Shown: positions 16,899 to 25,672 of the stretch, piece after piece | Numbering within the stretch: position 1 is the first letter of the stretch | Layout: each line of letters starts with the position of its first letter | Assembly: GCF_022884085.1 (NCBI RefSeq) | Contig: NZ_JAGGCS010000008.1 | Coordinates: forward strand, 1 to 64,000 | Reading direction: 5' to 3' | Length of the DNA stretch: 64,000 bases | DNA from: Paenirhizobium cremeum | GTDB lineage: Bacteria; Pseudomonadota; Alphaproteobacteria; Rhizobiales; Rhizobiaceae | Program-made: the position numbers and the translations under genes | The notes under the pieces: model-generated | What the model was told of the DNA's origin: nothing | Database searches by the model: none | Seen by the model: the letters and a program-made list of their open reading frames with translations, nothing else

Positions 16899-18275
16899 CT
16901 AACCCGAAGTGGGCGAAACTACCAGCCGCTGTTTCGCGCCGGACCCCGAACGCATGATTGCATCGACAACGCGGATGAGGATCTGTGCAGGCTCGGCGTC
17001 GATTTTTGCCAATGCCGCCCTCAGGGCGAACTCCAGCTTGTGGCTTACCAATTCGGCATCAAAACCGGGCAAGAGTGAAATGGTGACTTCGACGCCGTCG
17101 GGCAACTGGCCAAACTGATATTGGCTTATCCCTTCGATGCTGGTTAGCGGGGAACGAAGCCGGTGCCCATGGACATCCACCGTTCCGCCGCCGCGTTTCG
17201 CAAACCGCAGCATCTCTTCTCTCCGTCCCTCGATGTTCGCGATGCGCCAGAACGGCAGACCGCAGCGGCAAGGTTCGGTCGCGAGCGTGACGATATCCGA
17301 GATTTCGTAGCGCACCAGAGGCAGTACGCGATTGGTAAGTGTCGTCACCAGCAGCTTTGCACCAGGCGTTCCGTTTGGCACCGGCCGGTCGTTGTCGTCC
17401 ACGACCTCGAAAACGAAGGCATCCTCCGCGAGATGCAATCCATCGACACACTCGCATTCATGCCCCATAGCTCCAGCCTCGGTGCAGGTATAGGAGTTGG
17501 CGACCTTCGCACCCCAAGCGTCTGCGGCGATCTCTCTCACCTTCGGAGTAAGAGTTTCCGCGCTCGTGCGAATTAGCCTTGGCCTTATATGCAGACGGCC
17601 GGCTAGTTGTTCGTTTGCCAGCACACGCACGAACGACGGATAGGTCGAGACGACTTCCGGCTGATAGGCATTCAAACCTTCAACGACCGCTTCGATCGGC
17701 ATCAACACATTCAGCCTCGGCGCAGGCGAGCGTATGGCTCGCATCTCGGTTCCAATGCGATAGGAGATATGCACGGGCGATGAAGCGAAAATGCCCATGC
17801 TTTGGGTCGCCTCATCAATGCCGACAAATCTCTGAAACCGCAAAGTGTTGCCGATTGCGGCCAACCAAGCCGAACTGTCGAATACAGCAAGCCCTTTTAC
17901 GCCGGTCGTCCCTCCAGTAGCCGCGACCCTGTATTCGCCGAGAAGCAGGTCGCCAGGGTTATCGCTATCGAGGTGATGCTCGACCAGCCTTCGATCCAGC
18001 CGGGGATCGGTGACGATCTGGTCGAAATTCGCCATGAGGATCTGCTTGGTCAGGATCGGAAATTCGTGAAGCGGCGCGTTGCGCAAAACCAGTTCGCTTA
18101 TCGTTTTGCCATAAAAAGGCGAGGCATCAATGGCATGCCGCAGCATAAGGACCAGCTGTTCATGCTGATGGGCCAGCAGTCGCTCCCGCTCCCAATTGCG
18201 GCGAGCAAAAAGCTCATTCCCATATTGGATCAGTCTAGAAGCTTCCAACGTTGCAAGCGTCGCCAACGAAGACAT
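16899..18275 (-). CDS. PaaK/CapK-like adenylate-forming enzyme
   Basis: A 458-residue member of the phenylacetate-CoA ligase (PaaK)/CapK branch of the ANL superfamily. The ATP-binding loop is AATGGTTGVKG (about residues 118-128) and the A5-type motif is SYTCTEAGAMGHEC; a C-terminal lid with GRREEMLRF...VHGHRL follows. Relatives activate a carboxylic acid as acyl-AMP and pass it to CoA or to an amine. No thiolase, hydratase or carrier-protein gene is adjacent, so a role in phenylacetate degradation is unlikely; the acceptor is unknown. The ribosome site before ATG 18275 is weak. Confidence 0.75.
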   Translation of the reverse strand: MSSLATLATLEASRLIQYGNELFARRNWERERLLAHQHEQLVLMLRHAIDASPFYGKTISELVLRNAPLHEFPILTKQILMANFDQIVTDPRLDRRLVEHHLDSDNPGDLLLGEYRVAATGGTTGVKGLAVFDSSAWLAAIGNTLRFQRFVGIDEATQSMGIFASSPVHISYRIGTEMRAIRSPAPRLNVLMPIEAVVEGLNAYQPEVVSTYPSFVRVLANEQLAGRLHIRPRLIRTSAETLTPKVREIAADAWGAKVANSYTCTEAGAMGHECECVDGLHLAEDAFVFEVVDDNDRPVPNGTPGAKLLVTTLTNRVLPLVRYEISDIVTLATEPCRCGLPFWRIANIEGRREEMLRFAKRGGGTVDVHGHRLRSPLTSIEGISQYQFGQLPDGVEVTISLLPGFDAELVSHKLEFALRAALAKIDAEPAQILIRVVDAIMRSGSGAKQRLVVSPTSG

Positions 18276-18474
18276 TGAAGCGAGTCCCTATAAACGGTTG
18301 GCCCAAGCTACCATCCTATCATGTTTATCCAACCCTGACGATTACAGCGGAGGCAAGAACCACCGTTGATACCAATTCATGCGAATGATAACCCGCCTGT
18401 CGATCATCTGATGGAGTTCGGCGCTCCAAAGCGGTGGGTGACAAGTGCGCTCAATGACCGGTTTGGGCCAAAAT

Positions 18475-18507
18475 CGGAAGCCACGCTTTCATGAAACTTG
18501 GCTTCCG
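18475..18507 (-). terminator. Probable terminator of the 32-18.5 kb minus-strand operon
   Basis: CGGAAGCCA (18475-18483) and TGGCTTCCG (18499-18507) form a 9-bp stem with a 15-nt loop. Read on the minus strand it lies about 50 bp beyond the stop of the last gene and is followed by ATTTTGG, a short T run. No gene was seen in 18276-18553. Confidence 0.6.
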
Positions 18508-18553
18508 CAAAGAACCTGCATTGGCCGTTTGCCTTTTCCGCCCATCAACAGCC

Positions 18554-20011
18554 TCAGGCGAGGCCGCCGATGTGGAAGGTTTTCATCTCCAGATATTCCT
18601 CGATGCCGACCTGGGCGCCTTCGCGGCCGAGGCCGGATTGCTTGACGCCGCCGAAGGGGGCGACTTCGGTGGAGATCGCGCCGGTATTCAGGCCGACCAT
18701 GCCGAATTCCAGTGCCTCGGCGACCTTCCACGAACGCTTCAGGCTCTCGGTGTAGAAATAGGCGGCGAGGCCGAAGGGCGTGCCGTTGGCAATCGCGATG
18801 GCTTCCTCGTCCGTTTCGAAGCGGAAGAGTGGCGCGACCGGACCGAAGGTCTCCTCGCTTGCCAGCAGCATTTCGGTGGTCGCACCGGTCAGCACGACGG
18901 GCGCGGTGTATTGCGGTCCATCGGGCATTGCCGGCTTCTGCGTCACGACCTTCGCACCCTTGGAAAGCGCGTCTTCCACATGGCGGTTGATCTTGGCGAT
19001 GGCCGCCTCGTTAATCATCGGGCCGATGGAGATGCCGGGCTCGGTGCCGGGGCCGACCTTCATCGCGTTGACGCGCTCGGAAAGCTTGGCTGCGAAAGCA
19101 TCGTAGACGCCGGACTGGACGAGGATACGGTTGGCGCAGACGCAGGTCTGGCCGCCGTTGCGGAACTTGGAAACCAGCGCGCCCTCGACGGCAAGATCGA
19201 GATCGGCATCGTCGAACACGATGAACGGCGCATTGCCGCCGAGTTCGAGCGAGAGCCGTTTGACGCTGTCGGATGCGCCGCGCATCAGCAGCGAACCGAC
19301 GCGGGTCGAGCCGGTGAAGGAGATCTTGCGGACCGTTTCGTTGGCCATGATCTCGTTGCCGATTTCCGTCGGCATGCCGGTGACGATGTTGACGACGCCG
19401 GCCGGGATGCCGGCGCGTTCGGCGAGCACGCCGAGCGCCAGCGCCGAATAGGGCGTGAATTCGGAAGGCTTGATGACCACGGTGCAGCCGGCGGCAAGTG
19501 CGGGGGCCACCTTGCGGGTAATCATCGCATTGGGGAAATTCCACGGCGTGATGATGCCGCAGACGCCGACCGGCTCCTTCAGCACCACGATGCGGCGGTC
19601 GGGCGTCGGCGAGGGGATGGTGGTGCCGCCGATGCGGCGGGCTTCCTCGGCGAACCATTTGACGAAGGACGCACCGTAGCGGATTTCACCCTTGGCTTCG
19701 TCCAGCGGTTTGCCCTGTTCGGTTGTCAGGATCAGGCCGAGATCGTCGATATGGGCGATCATCAGGGCAAACCAGGCCTCGAGAAGGGCCGCCCGTTCGG
19801 CATGGGTCTTCCGCTTCCAGGCGGGGTAGGCGGCATTGGCCGCCTCGATTGCCGCGCGGGTTTCGTCGCCGCCCATATCCGGCACGCTGCCGATGGAAGA
19901 CTGGGTTGCGGGATCGGTCACATCGACGGTCTTGCCGGAGGTTGCATCGACCCATTTGCCGCCGATGAGGCCCTGCTGGCGGAAGAGGCCCTTGTCCTTC
20001 AGGTTCTGCAT
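18554..20011 (-). CDS. gabD: NAD(P)-dependent succinate-semialdehyde-type dehydrogenase
   Basis: A 485-residue aldehyde dehydrogenase. The cofactor region is PWNFPNAMITRKVAPALAAGC, the general-base glutamate is in LELGGNAP, and the catalytic cysteine is in GGQTCVCANR (about C290); the CVC pair is typical of GabD-type enzymes. GabD oxidises succinate semialdehyde to succinate; this enzyme may act on that or a related omega-oxo acid. It lies 17 bp downstream of the hydroxyacid dehydrogenase gene and ends the operon. It would feed a carbon skeleton made by the upstream oxidase or transaminase into the TCA cycle. Confidence 0.85.
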   Translation of the reverse strand: MQNLKDKGLFRQQGLIGGKWVDATSGKTVDVTDPATQSSIGSVPDMGGDETRAAIEAANAAYPAWKRKTHAERAALLEAWFALMIAHIDDLGLILTTEQGKPLDEAKGEIRYGASFVKWFAEEARRIGGTTIPSPTPDRRIVVLKEPVGVCGIITPWNFPNAMITRKVAPALAAGCTVVIKPSEFTPYSALALGVLAERAGIPAGVVNIVTGMPTEIGNEIMANETVRKISFTGSTRVGSLLMRGASDSVKRLSLELGGNAPFIVFDDADLDLAVEGALVSKFRNGGQTCVCANRILVQSGVYDAFAAKLSERVNAMKVGPGTEPGISIGPMINEAAIAKINRHVEDALSKGAKVVTQKPAMPDGPQYTAPVVLTGATTEMLLASEETFGPVAPLFRFETDEEAIAIANGTPFGLAAYFYTESLKRSWKVAEALEFGMVGLNTGAISTEVAPFGGVKQSGLGREGAQVGIEEYLEMKTFHIGGLA

Positions 20012-20027
20012 GTCTTGTCCTTAAATA

Positions 20028-21071
20028 TCAGGAAAGCGCCGCAAGCACTGCGGCGGTGATGACGTCGGTCCTGTCCTTGCCCGGTACGGTGCCGATGCCG
20101 CGGGCGGTGGTCTGCTCAAGCGCCGCCATGATGCGGGCGGCGGCGTCCTTCTCGCCGAGATGATCGAGCATCATCGCAGCCGACCAGATGGTGGCCATCG
20201 GATTGGCGATGCCGAGATGGGCGATATCGGGTGCCGAACCATGCACCGGTTCGAACATCGACGGAGCGGAGCGGTCCGGGTTGATGTTGGCGGAGGCCGC
20301 AAAGCCGAGACCGCCCTGGATGGCGGCGCCAAGGTCGGTAAGGATGTCGCCGAAGAGATTGGAGGCAACCACCACGTCGAGGCTTTCAGGCGCCATGACC
20401 ATGCGGGCGGCCATGGCGTCGATGTGATAGCTGGTGACCGTGACATCGGGATATTCGGCGGAAAGCTCCTTCGTCACCTCGTCCCAGAACACCATGGAAT
20501 ATTTCTGGGCGTTCGACTTGGTGATGGAGGCGAGCTTGCCGCGCCGGGCGCGGGCCTGCTCGAAACCGAAGCGCAGGATGCGCTCGACACCCTTGCGGGT
20601 GAAGATCGAGGTTTCCACCGCCACTTCGTCCGCGGTGCCCTGATGCACGCGCCCGCCGGCGCCGGAATATTCGCCCTCGGTGTTTTCGCGGATGCAGAGG
20701 ATGTCGAATGCCTCGGCCTTCAGCGGCCCCTGCACGCCGGGCAGCAGCCGGTGCGGACGGATATTGGCATATTGCACGAAGGCCTTGCGGATCGGCAGAA
20801 GCAGGCCATGCAGCGAGACCGAATCCGGCACTTCCGCCGGCCAGCCGACGGCTCCAAGCAGAATGGCGTCGAAGCTACGCAGCGTCTCGATGCCGTCTGG
20901 CGGCATCATCGCCCCGGTTTCCTTGTAGAACTTGCAGGACCACGGAAACTCGGTGCCCTTGAGGGCGAAGCCCGCATCGCTGGAAACCTTTTCGAGCACG
21001 CTCCAGGCTGCCGCGGTGACATCACGGCCGATGCCGTCGCCGGGAATGAGCGCGATGGAATATGTCTGCAT
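20028..21071 (-). CDS. Tartrate/D-malate/isopropylmalate-type dehydrogenase
   Basis: A 347-residue beta-decarboxylating dehydrogenase of the TtuC/DmlA/LeuB family. Visible motifs are IPGDGIG near the start, the metal-site ENTEGEYSG loop, the KSNAQKYS lysine, the NLFGDILTDLGAA aspartates and EPVHGSAPDIA near the C-terminus. It oxidises a 2R,3S-type hydroxy diacid with NAD, with or without loss of CO2. It lies between two aldehyde dehydrogenase genes with gaps of about 20 bp, and probably acts late in the pathway encoded by this operon. A housekeeping LeuB is less likely because no leucine genes are nearby. Confidence 0.85.
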   Translation of the reverse strand: MQTYSIALIPGDGIGRDVTAAAWSVLEKVSSDAGFALKGTEFPWSCKFYKETGAMMPPDGIETLRSFDAILLGAVGWPAEVPDSVSLHGLLLPIRKAFVQYANIRPHRLLPGVQGPLKAEAFDILCIRENTEGEYSGAGGRVHQGTADEVAVETSIFTRKGVERILRFGFEQARARRGKLASITKSNAQKYSMVFWDEVTKELSAEYPDVTVTSYHIDAMAARMVMAPESLDVVVASNLFGDILTDLGAAIQGGLGFAASANINPDRSAPSMFEPVHGSAPDIAHLGIANPMATIWSAAMMLDHLGEKDAAARIMAALEQTTARGIGTVPGKDRTDVITAAVLAALS

Positions 21072-21090
21072 GGGGAAAGACCTTGTGCTG

Positions 21091-22554
21091 TCAGAGGCTG
21101 ATGAGGACGCTCTTGCTCTTGCGGTTGGCGAGATAGGCGTCGCGGCCGAGATCCTTTCCGATCCCGGAGCGTTTGTAACCCCCGGTCGGCAGGATGTGAT
21201 CGCGCGAGCGGCTGTAGCGGTTGACCCAGACGGTGCCCGCCTGGATCTGGCGGGTCAGGCGGATGGCGCGGGAGAGATCGCGGGTAAAGATGCCGCTCGC
21301 CAGCCCGTAGGTCGGATGGTCGGAAAGCGCCAGCGCCTCTTCCTCCGTGGTAAAGGTCTGCATGGTCAGAACCGGTCCGAAGATCTCCTCGCTCACGGCA
21401 GGCGAGTCCTGCCGGACATTGGCGATCAGGGTCGGGGCGTAGAAATAACCTTCGCCCTCCATCGCCGCGCCACCGGTCAGGCACTCGCCGCCGGCGGCAA
21501 CCGCCGCCTGCACGATGCTGCCGATGCGGCCGCGCTGGCGCTCGGAAATGATCGGCGAATACTGGCTTGCCTCGTCCCAGGTCGGGCCCGGGCGCACGGC
21601 CTTCATACGGGCGATGATGGCCTCGACAAGAGTGCCGGCCACACTTTCCTCGACGATCAGGCGCGAACCCGCAACGCAGGCCTGTCCGGCATTGGAAAGA
21701 ATGCTTCTGGCAATCTCTTCGGCCGCCTTGCCAAGATCGGCGTCGGCAAAGACGAGCTGCGGGCTCTTGCCGCCGAGTTCCAGCGTCATCGGCTTGACCC
21801 CGGTGCGGGCGATATTGGCCATGATCGCGGAACCCGCGCCGGTCGAGCCGGTAAAGGAGATCTTGGCGATATCGGGATGCCCGGTGATCGCGTTGCCGGT
21901 GGTCGGGCCGTCGCCCAGCACGATGTTGACGAGACCTGCCGGGATGCCAGCGCGCACGGCGAGTTCGGCGAGATAGACGGTGGAGAACGGCGTCATTTCG
22001 GAAGGTTTCAGCACCACCGCATTGCCCGCTGCCAGTGCCGGACCGAGCTTCCACCCGGCCATCGAGACCGGGAAGTTCCATGGCGTGATGGCGCCGACCA
22101 CGCCGTAGGGTTCCGTCATCACCATGCCGAGACTATTGTCGTCGGTCGGTACGAGATCGCTGCCTTCCTTGTCGGCGAATTCGGCGAAGAACCGGATCTG
22201 CTCGGCGGTGATGGCGATATCGCCGGCGACGAGATGGCCAACGGGCCGGGTGGAGGAAAGCGCCTCGAGCTTGGCGAGCGTTGCGGCCTCGGCTTCGATC
22301 AGGTCGGCCCAGCGCTGCATCGCCTTGGTGCGTTCGCGGGGACGTACGCCGCCCCAATTGCTGGCTTTCAGGGCCTTCTTCGCGGTTTCGACGGCGCGGT
22401 CGACGGTTGCCTCGTCGGCGAGTGGGCAGCCGGCATAGGCCTTGCCATCGGAGGGGCGATGCATGTCGATGACGCCACCGGCCTCCACCAGCCGTTCGCC
22501 GATGAAATGACCGACGGGCAGCGGAAGGGTATCGGGATCGAAACTGAGGGTCAT
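21091..22554 (-). CDS. NAD-dependent aldehyde dehydrogenase
   Basis: A 487-residue aldehyde dehydrogenase with TPWNFPVSMAGWKLGPALAAGN, LELGGKSPQ (general base) and NAGQACVAGSR (catalytic Cys about 293). ATG 22554 is chosen because AAAGG lies at the right distance; a GTG nine bases upstream overlaps that site. The sequence is closest in style to betaine-, aminobutyraldehyde- or indole-acetaldehyde dehydrogenases; the exact aldehyde is unknown. It is separated from the LysR gene upstream by an intergenic repeat, which may uncouple its expression from the hyu genes. Confidence 0.85.
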   Translation of the reverse strand: MTLSFDPDTLPLPVGHFIGERLVEAGGVIDMHRPSDGKAYAGCPLADEATVDRAVETAKKALKASNWGGVRPRERTKAMQRWADLIEAEAATLAKLEALSSTRPVGHLVAGDIAITAEQIRFFAEFADKEGSDLVPTDDNSLGMVMTEPYGVVGAITPWNFPVSMAGWKLGPALAAGNAVVLKPSEMTPFSTVYLAELAVRAGIPAGLVNIVLGDGPTTGNAITGHPDIAKISFTGSTGAGSAIMANIARTGVKPMTLELGGKSPQLVFADADLGKAAEEIARSILSNAGQACVAGSRLIVEESVAGTLVEAIIARMKAVRPGPTWDEASQYSPIISERQRGRIGSIVQAAVAAGGECLTGGAAMEGEGYFYAPTLIANVRQDSPAVSEEIFGPVLTMQTFTTEEEALALSDHPTYGLASGIFTRDLSRAIRLTRQIQAGTVWVNRYSRSRDHILPTGGYKRSGIGKDLGRDAYLANRKSKSVLISL

Positions 22555-22580
22555 GACGCGCACCTTTGCAAAGCCTTTAG

Positions 22581-22695
22581 GCTAGAGCGCCGTGCGTCCA
22601 GTCGGACGCACAAAGGACGCTCTAACTTTTTGAATCTACGCATCGAGCTTTCCGAAGATCGAGGCCGATCTTCGGGCCGATGCGGTAGGGTAACT
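22581..22695. repeat. RIME-like rhizobial intergenic mosaic element
   Basis: Two palindromes about 50 bp apart. The first is bounded by TAGAGCG (about 22583) and CGCTCTA (about 22618-22624) and has the inner stem GTGCGTCC-AGTC-GGACGCAC (22592-22611). The second contains CGAAGATCG-AGGC-CGATCTTCG (about 22651-22672), followed by GGGCCGATGCGGTA. This two-palindrome layout and wording match the roughly 106-bp Rhizobium-specific intergenic mosaic elements. It lies between the LysR and aldehyde dehydrogenase genes. Confidence 0.75.
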
Positions 22696-22752
22696 GCCGC
22701 GCGTGAGCAGCATGCGTCGTGTGGGACGGCAGGCGCGAATGAAAATCCTGTT

Positions 22753-23661
22753 TTACCGGCGAGGGGCAGTGCAATCTTCCGCCGCGGCAAAGGAGCGGCG
22801 GAGGCTTTGCAGGAAAGCCGAGATGAAACGGGATTTCGGGCGTTGTTCGTTGATTGAAATCGAGACGCGGGTGGTGACGGCCGGCTCGAAGCGCCGGGCG
22901 ACGATGCCTTCCCCGCCCTGAAGCACCGCGAGGCCATCGACCACGGCGACGCCGAGCCCCTGCCGCACCAGAGGCAGCGCACCGACGGATGAGGCGATCT
23001 GGATCGCGACATCGCGGTTGAGCCCCCTCGACGCAAAGGCCTCATCGAGCGCCGGCCCGACCTCGTCGGCATGGGAGCCGTAGGAAATCAGCGGCACGCC
23101 TTCGAGAAGTTCCGGCGTGATGACGTCATGGGCGGCGAGCGGATCGCCTTCCCGCAGCACCGCCACCATTGGCGTGGCGCCGAGCGCTTCCACCCGCACG
23201 CTCGGTGCAAGGATGGCCGAGAGCGTCACCGCGACATCGATGTCGCCGATGGTCAGGGCTTCTGCGATCTCGCGCTTCGGGAGCGTGTGCAGGTGGATCT
23301 TCACCTCCGGATGACGGGCGCGGAAATCGCCCAGCGCCGGCGGCAGCACCGAATAGGCAAGCGGCAGGCTTGCGCCGATCCGCAACAACCCGATCTTGTT
23401 GGCGCCGACATCGCGGGCAAGCGTCTTCAGCGCCTCCATCTGGCGGAACACGCGGTCCGCATCGGAAAACAGCAGATGCGCCTCCATCGTCGGCACCAGC
23501 CGCCCGCCGATCCGCTCGAATAGCGCGTATCCGAGCTGGTCTTCCAACTGCAGCAGAAGCTTGCTGACGGCCGGTTGCGAGACGCCGAGCGAATTGGCCG
23601 CGGCGGTGATAGTGCCGTCGCGCATGATCGTCCGGAAAATCTCGAGCTGGCGGACATTCAT
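22753..23661 (-). CDS. LysR family transcriptional regulator of the hyu block
   Basis: A 302-residue LysR regulator: N-terminal HTH (LEIFRTIMRDGTITAAANSLGVSQPAVSKLLLQLEDQLGYALFER) and a substrate-binding effector domain from about residue 90. It sits 34 bp downstream of hyuB on the same strand, so it is likely co-transcribed and controls this operon. Its ligand is probably the pathway substrate or an intermediate. Confidence 0.88.
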   Translation of the reverse strand: MNVRQLEIFRTIMRDGTITAAANSLGVSQPAVSKLLLQLEDQLGYALFERIGGRLVPTMEAHLLFSDADRVFRQMEALKTLARDVGANKIGLLRIGASLPLAYSVLPPALGDFRARHPEVKIHLHTLPKREIAEALTIGDIDVAVTLSAILAPSVRVEALGATPMVAVLREGDPLAAHDVITPELLEGVPLISYGSHADEVGPALDEAFASRGLNRDVAIQIASSVGALPLVRQGLGVAVVDGLAVLQGGEGIVARRFEPAVTTRVSISINEQRPKSRFISAFLQSLRRSFAAAEDCTAPRR

Positions 23662-23695
23662 GGAACGACGGTTTCCCCGGGGGTATCTCTTCGGC

Positions 23696-25672
23696 CTAGA
23701 GACCGTAGCGGATTTTCATCTCCTGAAACAGGCCACGCATCTGGTCGGCGACCGGCCGGATGTCGGAGCCCAACTTTTCCACCGCCTCGAAAATCCGGTG
23801 CTTCAGGAAGAAGCGCCAGCCGACGGGCGCGGTCGCCAGGAATTCGGTCAGAAGATCGTAGCGCTCTTTGGTCCAGACAGCCTCGAATGCCAGGCGTTCC
23901 GCGCCGTAGGTGATGACCGGGGGCGTGGGGTCCGCCGGGCGGGCTGCGCGCAGGCTTGCGGTCTCGACCTCGTCAACGCGGCGTTCGCGAATGGCGACAC
24001 CGTAATCCCGCCTTGCGCTTTCCTCGCTGACCGCCCCCTTCAGGACGTCGTCCAGAACGTCTGCGGGATCGCGCAGGAAGGGATCGCCCCAGCCGCCGGC
24101 ACCCGGACCGACGACACGGATCACGTCGCCAGGACCGCAATTGATGACATCGGTATTGCCGAGCGATACCTCGTCGGCACGACCGGGATTGCGCAGGAAG
24201 CGCGATACCGTGCCGGCGTTAGCGCCGTTCACGCCCCAGGCTGGCATGATCGAGCGGTTGCGGTTTCGCGCCGTCACCACGGTTTCGGGCGAGGACACCT
24301 CGAATTCCATGACGGCGGACAGGCCACCGCGATGACGGCCGGGTGCGCCGCTGTCAGGCTCCAGCCCGTAGCGCAGGAAGCGGATCGGCACTTCCGCCTC
24401 GCTGATCTCGATCGGCGTGTTGCGCAGAAAGCCGGTCGCCCCGCCCGCGCCGTCGCTGCCGTCGCCGAAGGGCGTGCCACCGCCACCGCCGCCGACCGGA
24501 CCGATGGACGCCATGACCGGGCGGCCGTTGCGACCGCTGGTCTTGATGTTCATGATCGCGTTGCCGCCGGGAGAGGCGGCCGGCATCAGGTGGGGCAACG
24601 CCTGCGCGAACGCGCCGACGGTGACGATCTGCGTCATGGCGCAGGTGAGCGAGCGCATGCCGACGGCGGCCGGCCGCTGGCAATTGACCACCGATCCCTC
24701 GGGCAGGATGGCCCGGGCCGGGCGCAGTGTGCCGGCATTCAGAAGCAGGCTGTTGTCCAGCGTGTAAAGCACGTAGGTCAGGCCGACCATCACCAGCGGA
24801 TGGCGTTCACGCCCGCCGGTCGGCATGTTGAGCGAGGAGCCGAGCTGCGGATCGGAGCCGGTGTAATCGAGCACGATCTCGTCGCCGCGCACCTTCAGCG
24901 TCAGCGCTACACGGCAGGGCTTGCCGCCAACGGAATCCTCATCGGCATAGTCGGCAAAGAAGTAGTCGCCGTCCGGCACGTGCGTCAGGATCTGGCGCAC
25001 CTGCGCTTCGGCATAGTCGAGGATCTGCTCGACGCCCTCGATGAAGGTATCGAAACCGAAGCGGTCGATGATCTCCAGGATCTTGCGTTCGCCGACATTG
25101 ACGGAGGCGATCTGGGCATGGAGGTCGCCGAGGTTCTGTTCAGGCAGGCGAACATTGGCGCGGATCATCTCGGGAATGAATGGGTTCAGCACGCCCTTCT
25201 CAACGAGCTTGACCGGCGGAATGCGCAGGCCCTCCTGCTCGATTTCGTTCAGCGAGCGCGAGAGCGAGGCCGGCACCGCGCCGCCGACGTCGGTATTGTG
25301 AATGTGGCCGACGACGAAGCAGGCGATGCGGCCCTCGTGAAACACCGGCTTCCAGATATGGATATCCGGCGAATGGGTGGCGACGAAGCCGTTATAGGGA
25401 TCGTTGGTGATGCAGATGTCGCCTTCCGCATAGTCGTCGAACATCTCAAGCAGCGGCGCGTAATCGATGCCGCTGTACCATGGCGCGCCGAACTGGCGCG
25501 GATTGGCGAAGGCCAGCCCCTCGCGGGTGACGATCTGGCAGGAAAAGTCTTCCGTTTCCTTGACGAAGGCCGAATGGGCGGTGCGCATCAGCGTGAAGGC
25601 CATGGCGTCGGCTGCGGCGGCGCAGAAGTTGGCGAGAACTTTCAGGTTGCGGCGATCGATGGCCATGCTCAC
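23696..25672 (-). CDS. hyuB: Hydantoinase B/oxoprolinase family, subunit B
   Basis: A 658-residue HyuB-family protein. The N-terminal ADAMAFTLMRTAHSAFVKETEDFSCQI and the TNDPYNGFVATHSPDIHIWKPVF and VVGHIHNTDVGG blocks are family hallmarks, and a GGGGGGTPFGDGSDG glycine loop lies near residue 400. With HyuA it hydrolyses a cyclic amide (hydantoin, N-methylhydantoin, 5-oxoproline or similar) using ATP. It overlaps hyuA by 4 bp. The exact ring substrate is not predictable; acetone carboxylase relatives are larger and have an extra gamma subunit. Confidence 0.9.
   Translation of the reverse strand: MSMAIDRRNLKVLANFCAAAADAMAFTLMRTAHSAFVKETEDFSCQIVTREGLAFANPRQFGAPWYSGIDYAPLLEMFDDYAEGDICITNDPYNGFVATHSPDIHIWKPVFHEGRIACFVVGHIHNTDVGGAVPASLSRSLNEIEQEGLRIPPVKLVEKGVLNPFIPEMIRANVRLPEQNLGDLHAQIASVNVGERKILEIIDRFGFDTFIEGVEQILDYAEAQVRQILTHVPDGDYFFADYADEDSVGGKPCRVALTLKVRGDEIVLDYTGSDPQLGSSLNMPTGGRERHPLVMVGLTYVLYTLDNSLLLNAGTLRPARAILPEGSVVNCQRPAAVGMRSLTCAMTQIVTVGAFAQALPHLMPAASPGGNAIMNIKTSGRNGRPVMASIGPVGGGGGGTPFGDGSDGAGGATGFLRNTPIEISEAEVPIRFLRYGLEPDSGAPGRHRGGLSAVMEFEVSSPETVVTARNRNRSIMPAWGVNGANAGTVSRFLRNPGRADEVSLGNTDVINCGPGDVIRVVGPGAGGWGDPFLRDPADVLDDVLKGAVSEESARRDYGVAIRERRVDEVETASLRAARPADPTPPVITYGAERLAFEAVWTKERYDLLTEFLATAPVGWRFFLKHRIFEAVEKLGSDIRPVADQMRGLFQEMKIRYGL

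Noticed and set aside
20028..21071. LeuB (3-isopropylmalate dehydrogenase) of leucine synthesis
   Set aside because: Family motifs fit, but leuC/leuD/leuA are absent and the gene is embedded between two aldehyde dehydrogenase genes of a catabolic operon.
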